From assembly GCA_030688105.1 (NCBI GenBank), contig JAUYIV010000073.1:1-8198 (forward strand): a stretch of DNA of 8,198 nt, given 5' to 3'. Under the pieces are notes generated by a model that worked only from the letters and a program-made list of their open reading frames with translations, did no database searches and had not been told where the DNA came from. The stretch comes from Actinomycetota bacterium. Lineage in GTDB: Bacteria > Actinomycetota > Acidimicrobiia > Spongiisociales > UBA11373. The stretch's first letter is position 1. Each line of letters opens with the position of its first letter. The position numbers and the translations under genes are program-made. Of this stretch, positions 5,767 to 8,198 are shown piece after piece.

Positions 5767-6726
5767 GTGGCCCGTCACCAGCTTCCCAGCGAGGAGGACG
5801 TGCGCGCTCTCGTGGGGCGCGTCGTCGATGCGGTCGCCTCGTCCGCTCCCGCCGACACCTCCGTTGGGGCCGAGCAATCCCCCGCAGGGGCTCGGTCAAA
5901 CGGCCCGATTGCAGTGGGTGCCGACCACGGTGGGTTCCGGTTGAAGGAGCGGATCGGGTTCCGCCTGCGTGAGGCCGGCCACGACGTGGTGGACTGCGGA
6001 ACCGACTCGACCGAGGCCGTCGACTACCCGGATTTCGCCCTTGCCGTGGCCGAAAGGGTCGCCTCGGGCGAGTGCGCCCTCGGCATCGTGGTCGACGGCG
6101 CCGGTATCGGGTCGGCGATGGTCGCCAACAAGGTTCCCGGGGTCCGTGCCGCGCTCTGTTACGACATCTCGTCAGCCCGCAACAGCCGGGAGCACAATCA
6201 CGCCAACGTGCTCACGCTCGGCGCCGGCCTCGTCGGCGAGAACCTCGCCTGGCAGATCGTCGAGGAGTGGCTGGCCACCCCATGGGGCGAGGGGCGTCAT
6301 GCCCGGAGGGTCGCCAAGATCGACGCCATCGAGCGGGAGGGCGGGATGGTCGCGGCCGTCGAGGCCGGCCGCGTGCAGCAGGAGATCGCCGACAGCGCCT
6401 ATCGCTGGCAGCGCGCCGTGGAGGGCGGCGACCGCCGCATCGTCGGCGTCAACTGGGACCGCACGGAGGAGGCGCCGGTCGGCGAGCTCTTTCGCGAGAG
6501 CCCGCAGACGCTCTCCCACCAGCTGGCGCGGCTCGACCGGAGCAAGCGCGCGCGCGACCCGCGGCGCGTGGACAAGGCGCTCGGGGCCCTCCGCCACGCG
6601 GCCGTGGGGAGTGAGAGCCTGATGCCGCACTTCCTCGAGGCGGCCGCGGCGCGGGCGACGGTCGGCGAGATGGTGACGCGGCTCCGGGAGGTGTTCGGGG
6701 AGTTCCGCGAGCCGCTCGTGTTCTAG
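5767..6726 (+). CDS. rpiB: RpiB/LacA-family sugar-phosphate isomerase fused to methylmalonyl-CoA mutase C-terminus (chimera)
   Basis: A 319-residue frame in three parts. Residues 7-45 form a short amphipathic helix (SEEDVRALVGRVVDAV) plus an Ala/Ser/Pro linker, resembling a microcompartment encapsulation peptide. Residues 47-190 are a complete RpiB domain interconverting aldose and ketose phosphates such as ribose and ribulose 5-phosphate. It shows GADHGG (51-56), DYPDFA (86-91), GAGIGSAMVANKVPGVRAAL (111-130), SREHNHANVLTLG (140-152, H143 matching the catalytic His of E. coli RpiB) and GRHARRV (176-182). The catalytic cysteine of the E. coli enzyme is replaced by aspartate (D110). From ~191 the sequence is instead the C-terminal end of a methylmalonyl-CoA mutase. 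E. coli RpiB ends almost exactly where the switch occurs, so the isomerase domain is whole. GTG 5767 is the start, just after a -10 element; ATG 5765 is out of frame. The fusion may be an assembly or recombination artefact. Confidence 0.85.
   Translation: MARHQLPSEEDVRALVGRVVDAVASSAPADTSVGAEQSPAGARSNGPIAVGADHGGFRLKERIGFRLREAGHDVVDCGTDSTEAVDYPDFALAVAERVASGECALGIVVDGAGIGSAMVANKVPGVRAALCYDISSARNSREHNHANVLTLGAGLVGENLAWQIVEEWLATPWGEGRHARRVAKIDAIEREGGMVAAVEAGRVQQEIADSAYRWQRAVEGGDRRIVGVNWDRTEEAPVGELFRESPQTLSHQLARLDRSKRARDPRRVDKALGALRHAAVGSESLMPHFLEAAAARATVGEMVTRLREVFGEFREPLVF
6331..6726 (+). pseudogene. C-terminal fragment of methylmalonyl-CoA mutase large subunit (catalytic-domain end)
   Basis: In frame with the preceding RpiB codons, about 130 residues match the end of the methylmalonyl-CoA mutase large subunit. 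The marks are EGGMVAAVEAG, an EIADSAYRWQRAVE helix, IVGVNW, then SLMPHFLEAAAARATVGEM and the terminal LREVFGEFREPLVF. The mutase converts (R)-methylmalonyl-CoA to succinyl-CoA with a B12 cofactor. The catalytic barrel (about 400 residues) is absent and the B12-binding domain is not present, as in forms that keep it on a separate gene. This part cannot work alone. It is either the tail of another organism's gene joined during assembly or a remnant captured by recombination. Confidence 0.8.
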
Positions 6727-6740
6727 GCCCGGCCCCGGGC
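6727..6740. terminator. Possible bidirectional terminator between convergent genes
   Basis: GCCCGG and CCGGGC face each other around two bases in the 19-base gap between the convergent stop codons at 6726 and 6746. The loop would have to open to at least four bases in RNA. No U-run is present on either strand. In this GC-rich context the evidence is weak. Confidence 0.25.
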
Positions 6741-6745
6741 CCCCG

Positions 6746-8041
6746 TCAGCGCAGCGTGCGGGCGCGCGGGCCCACCTGCGTCTTCGCCACCTCCCAGGCG
6801 TCCTGCACCCAGTCGCAGAGGAGCGCGCGGGTCTCGCGCGGGTCGATGATGTCCGTGACGCCGAAGCGCTCTGCCGTGCGGAAGGGTGAGGCGAGCCGGT
6901 GGTAGCGCTCCTCCAGCTCGAGGCGCCGGGCCGTTGGGTCGGGCGCGGCCTCGATCTCGCGCCGGAAGGCAGCGGCGACGCCCCCCTCCACCGGGATCGA
7001 GCCCCAGCGCGCCGAGGGCCAGGCGAAGCGGTGGTCGAGGGCGCGGCCGTCCACGCCGTGCTTGCGCCCGTGCATGGCTCCGGCCACGCCGAAGGCGCGC
7101 CGTACGATGATCGTCACCCACGGTGTCACGCTCTGCTCGATGGCGCCGATGGCTTTGAGCGCCGCCGTGATCGTGCCCTCCTCCTCGGCCCCGACTCCCG
7201 TCATGAGCCCCGGCTGGTCCACGAAGTTCACGACGGGCAGGTGGAAGGTGTCGCAGAGGTCCACGAGCTTCTCGGTCTTCTGGGCCGCCGCCCGGGTCAT
7301 GGCGCCGCCCGCCACCTTGGGGTCGTTGGCCATGACGCCGACCGGGATGCCGCGGAGCCGGGCGAGACAGGTGATGGTGGAGCCGCCGTGGTAGCGGCCG
7401 ATCTCGAAGATCGACTCACGGTCGAGCACGCCCTCGAGGATCCGGCGCGGGTCGTAGAGCTTGCGGCGGTCCCGCGGGATGGCCTCCGAGAGCCACTGCT
7501 CCGCCCGCCCGGGGGTGTCGGTGCATGCCGCGTGTGGCGGCGGCTCCCACACGTGACGTGGCAGGTAGCCGAGGAAGCGGCGCGCCTGGCGGAGCGCGTC
7601 CGGCTCGTCCTCGGCCTCATTGTCCACGACGCCACTCTTCCTCGAGTGCACCTTGTAGCCGCCCAGCGCCTCCTTGTCCACGTCCACGTTGAAGGCCTGC
7701 TTGACCACCGGTGGGCCCGCGGCGAACACCTGGCTCGTCCCGCGCACCATCACGGAAAAGTGCGAGCCCGCCACCTTGATGGCGCCGAGTCCCGCGCACG
7801 AGCCCAACGCCACGCCGACCACCGGGACCGCGCCGAGGAGGGGCGTGAGGGGCCAGGAGGCGTAGCCGGGGATCCTGGTGCCCTGCTGCTGGTCGAGGAG
7901 GCGCACGCTGCCGCCGGCGCTGTCCACCAAGCGGACGAGCGGCATCCTGAGCTCCAGCGCCAGCCGCTCTGCGTAGATCCACTTCTCGGAGTTCGTGGAC
8001 TCCGAGGAGCCGCCGCGGATGGTGAAGTCGTCGGCCGACAT
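6746..8041 (-). CDS. Acyl-CoA carboxylase carboxyltransferase subunit, N-terminally short
   Basis: A 431-residue member of the carboxyl transferase (crotonase-fold) family that moves CO2 from biotin to propionyl-CoA, acetyl-CoA or a related acyl-CoA. Visible motifs are DFTIRGGSS (5-13), VDSAGGSVR (39-47, where propionyl-CoA carboxylase has DSGGARIQ), GSCAGLGA (80-87), GPPVVKQAFN (109-118), NDPKVAGGAM (239-248), FVDQPGLMTG (273-282, oxyanion motif) and RRAFGVAGAMHG (314-325). The family is usually 510-540 residues, and here the first ~90-100, up to the conserved DFT.GG, are missing. ATG 8039-8041 is a good start: AGGAGG lies six bases upstream. The frame continues up to a stop at 8180-8182 but the extra codons do not resemble the family. 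With the mutase fragment next to it, a propionyl/methylmalonyl-CoA role is likely. The exact acyl substrate is open. Confidence 0.85.
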   Translation of the reverse strand: MSADDFTIRGGSSESTNSEKWIYAERLALELRMPLVRLVDSAGGSVRLLDQQQGTRIPGYASWPLTPLLGAVPVVGVALGSCAGLGAIKVAGSHFSVMVRGTSQVFAAGPPVVKQAFNVDVDKEALGGYKVHSRKSGVVDNEAEDEPDALRQARRFLGYLPRHVWEPPPHAACTDTPGRAEQWLSEAIPRDRRKLYDPRRILEGVLDRESIFEIGRYHGGSTITCLARLRGIPVGVMANDPKVAGGAMTRAAAQKTEKLVDLCDTFHLPVVNFVDQPGLMTGVGAEEEGTITAALKAIGAIEQSVTPWVTIIVRRAFGVAGAMHGRKHGVDGRALDHRFAWPSARWGSIPVEGGVAAAFRREIEAAPDPTARRLELEERYHRLASPFRTAERFGVTDIIDPRETRALLCDWVQDAWEVAKTQVGPRARTLR

Positions 8042-8047
8042 GGCTAG

Positions 8048-8053
8048 CCTCCT
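8048..8053 (-). promoter_or_regulatory. Strong Shine-Dalgarno of the carboxyltransferase gene
   Basis: AGGAGG on the minus strand, six bases before ATG 8039-8041, fixes the start of the short carboxyltransferase frame and argues against translation from the in-frame ATG at 8057-8059. The first genes of the transcripts in the left part of the window have no such site. Confidence 0.75.
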
Positions 8054-8067
8054 CCGCATCCAGCAGA

Positions 8068-8085
8068 GCGGCGCGAGAGCGCCGC
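8068..8085. other. 7-bp hairpin upstream of the carboxyltransferase gene
   Basis: GCGGCGC and GCGCCGC form a perfect stem around GAGA, which is a GNRA-type tetraloop when read on the plus strand. It lies 26 bases upstream of the carboxyltransferase start. It may be a terminator of a gene beyond the right edge or a 5'-leader structure. Apart from this I see nothing recognisable in 8054-8198. Confidence 0.35.
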
Positions 8086-8198
8086 GCGGGGGAGGGCATG
8101 CGGGGAGCGCAGGTGGCAGCGAGGAACGACCGACGGCCGGGGCATGGCTCCCGGCCCGCGCGCGCCGCCGCCTCCGGGCTCACCCGGGACGTGCTGCC

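Noticed and set aside
7617..8183. Minus-strand frame overlapping the start of the carboxyltransferase as a possible N-terminal extension by frameshift
   Set aside because: The part upstream of 8041 does not resemble the carboxyltransferase N-terminus, and the overlapping part is a shadow of the real frame.

Overview
The window is GC-rich DNA and most likely comes from a metagenome-type contig. Positions 1 to about 6315 look like a high-GC actinobacterium. The first gene of each transcript there has almost no Shine-Dalgarno sequence but carries a TANNNT-like -10 element 5-8 bases upstream of the start codon, the pattern of leaderless transcripts. An Acidimicrobiia-like host is my guess, not a demonstration. 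From about 6316 to the right end the content changes to fragments of a methylmalonyl-CoA/propionyl-CoA locus with a strong Shine-Dalgarno sequence. I suspect that this right part comes from another genome.

Left to right: (1) the 5' two thirds of a murJ/mviN lipid II flippase gene on the minus strand, cut by the window edge; (2) a 318-base intergenic region holding two different arrays of 7-base tandem repeats, several hairpins and the terminator of the next operon; (3) a tightly overlapping four-gene minus-strand operon encoding two ABC-2 type exporters, in transcription order ATPase, permease, ATPase, permease (4834 down to 1383); (4) a minus-strand gene for a MerR/excisionase-like helix-turn-helix protein with a coiled coil and a basic tryptophan-rich tail; (5) a divergent intergenic region with a large composite heptamer array that partly folds back on itself; (6) a plus-strand gene whose first 190 codons encode an RpiB/LacA-family sugar-phosphate isomerase and whose last ~130 codons encode the C-terminal end of a methylmalonyl-CoA mutase large subunit; (7) a convergent minus-strand acyl-CoA carboxylase carboxyltransferase gene that lacks the usual first ~90-100 residues.

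Three observations stand out. First, the RpiB/mutase chimera joins two unrelated proteins at a short stretch both families share, which marks a recombination or assembly junction near 6316-6336. Second, the RpiB enzyme has a ~45-residue N-terminal extension made of a short amphipathic helix and an Ala/Pro/Ser-rich linker, like the encapsulation peptides that send enzymes into bacterial microcompartments. The true continuation of this gene's operon, lost at the junction, may therefore be a microcompartment locus. Third, the intergenic regions of the left part carry a family of heptamer repeats built from different 7-base units joined in a fixed order. One 16-base junction occurs identically, in opposite orientation, in two arrays 4.5 kb apart.
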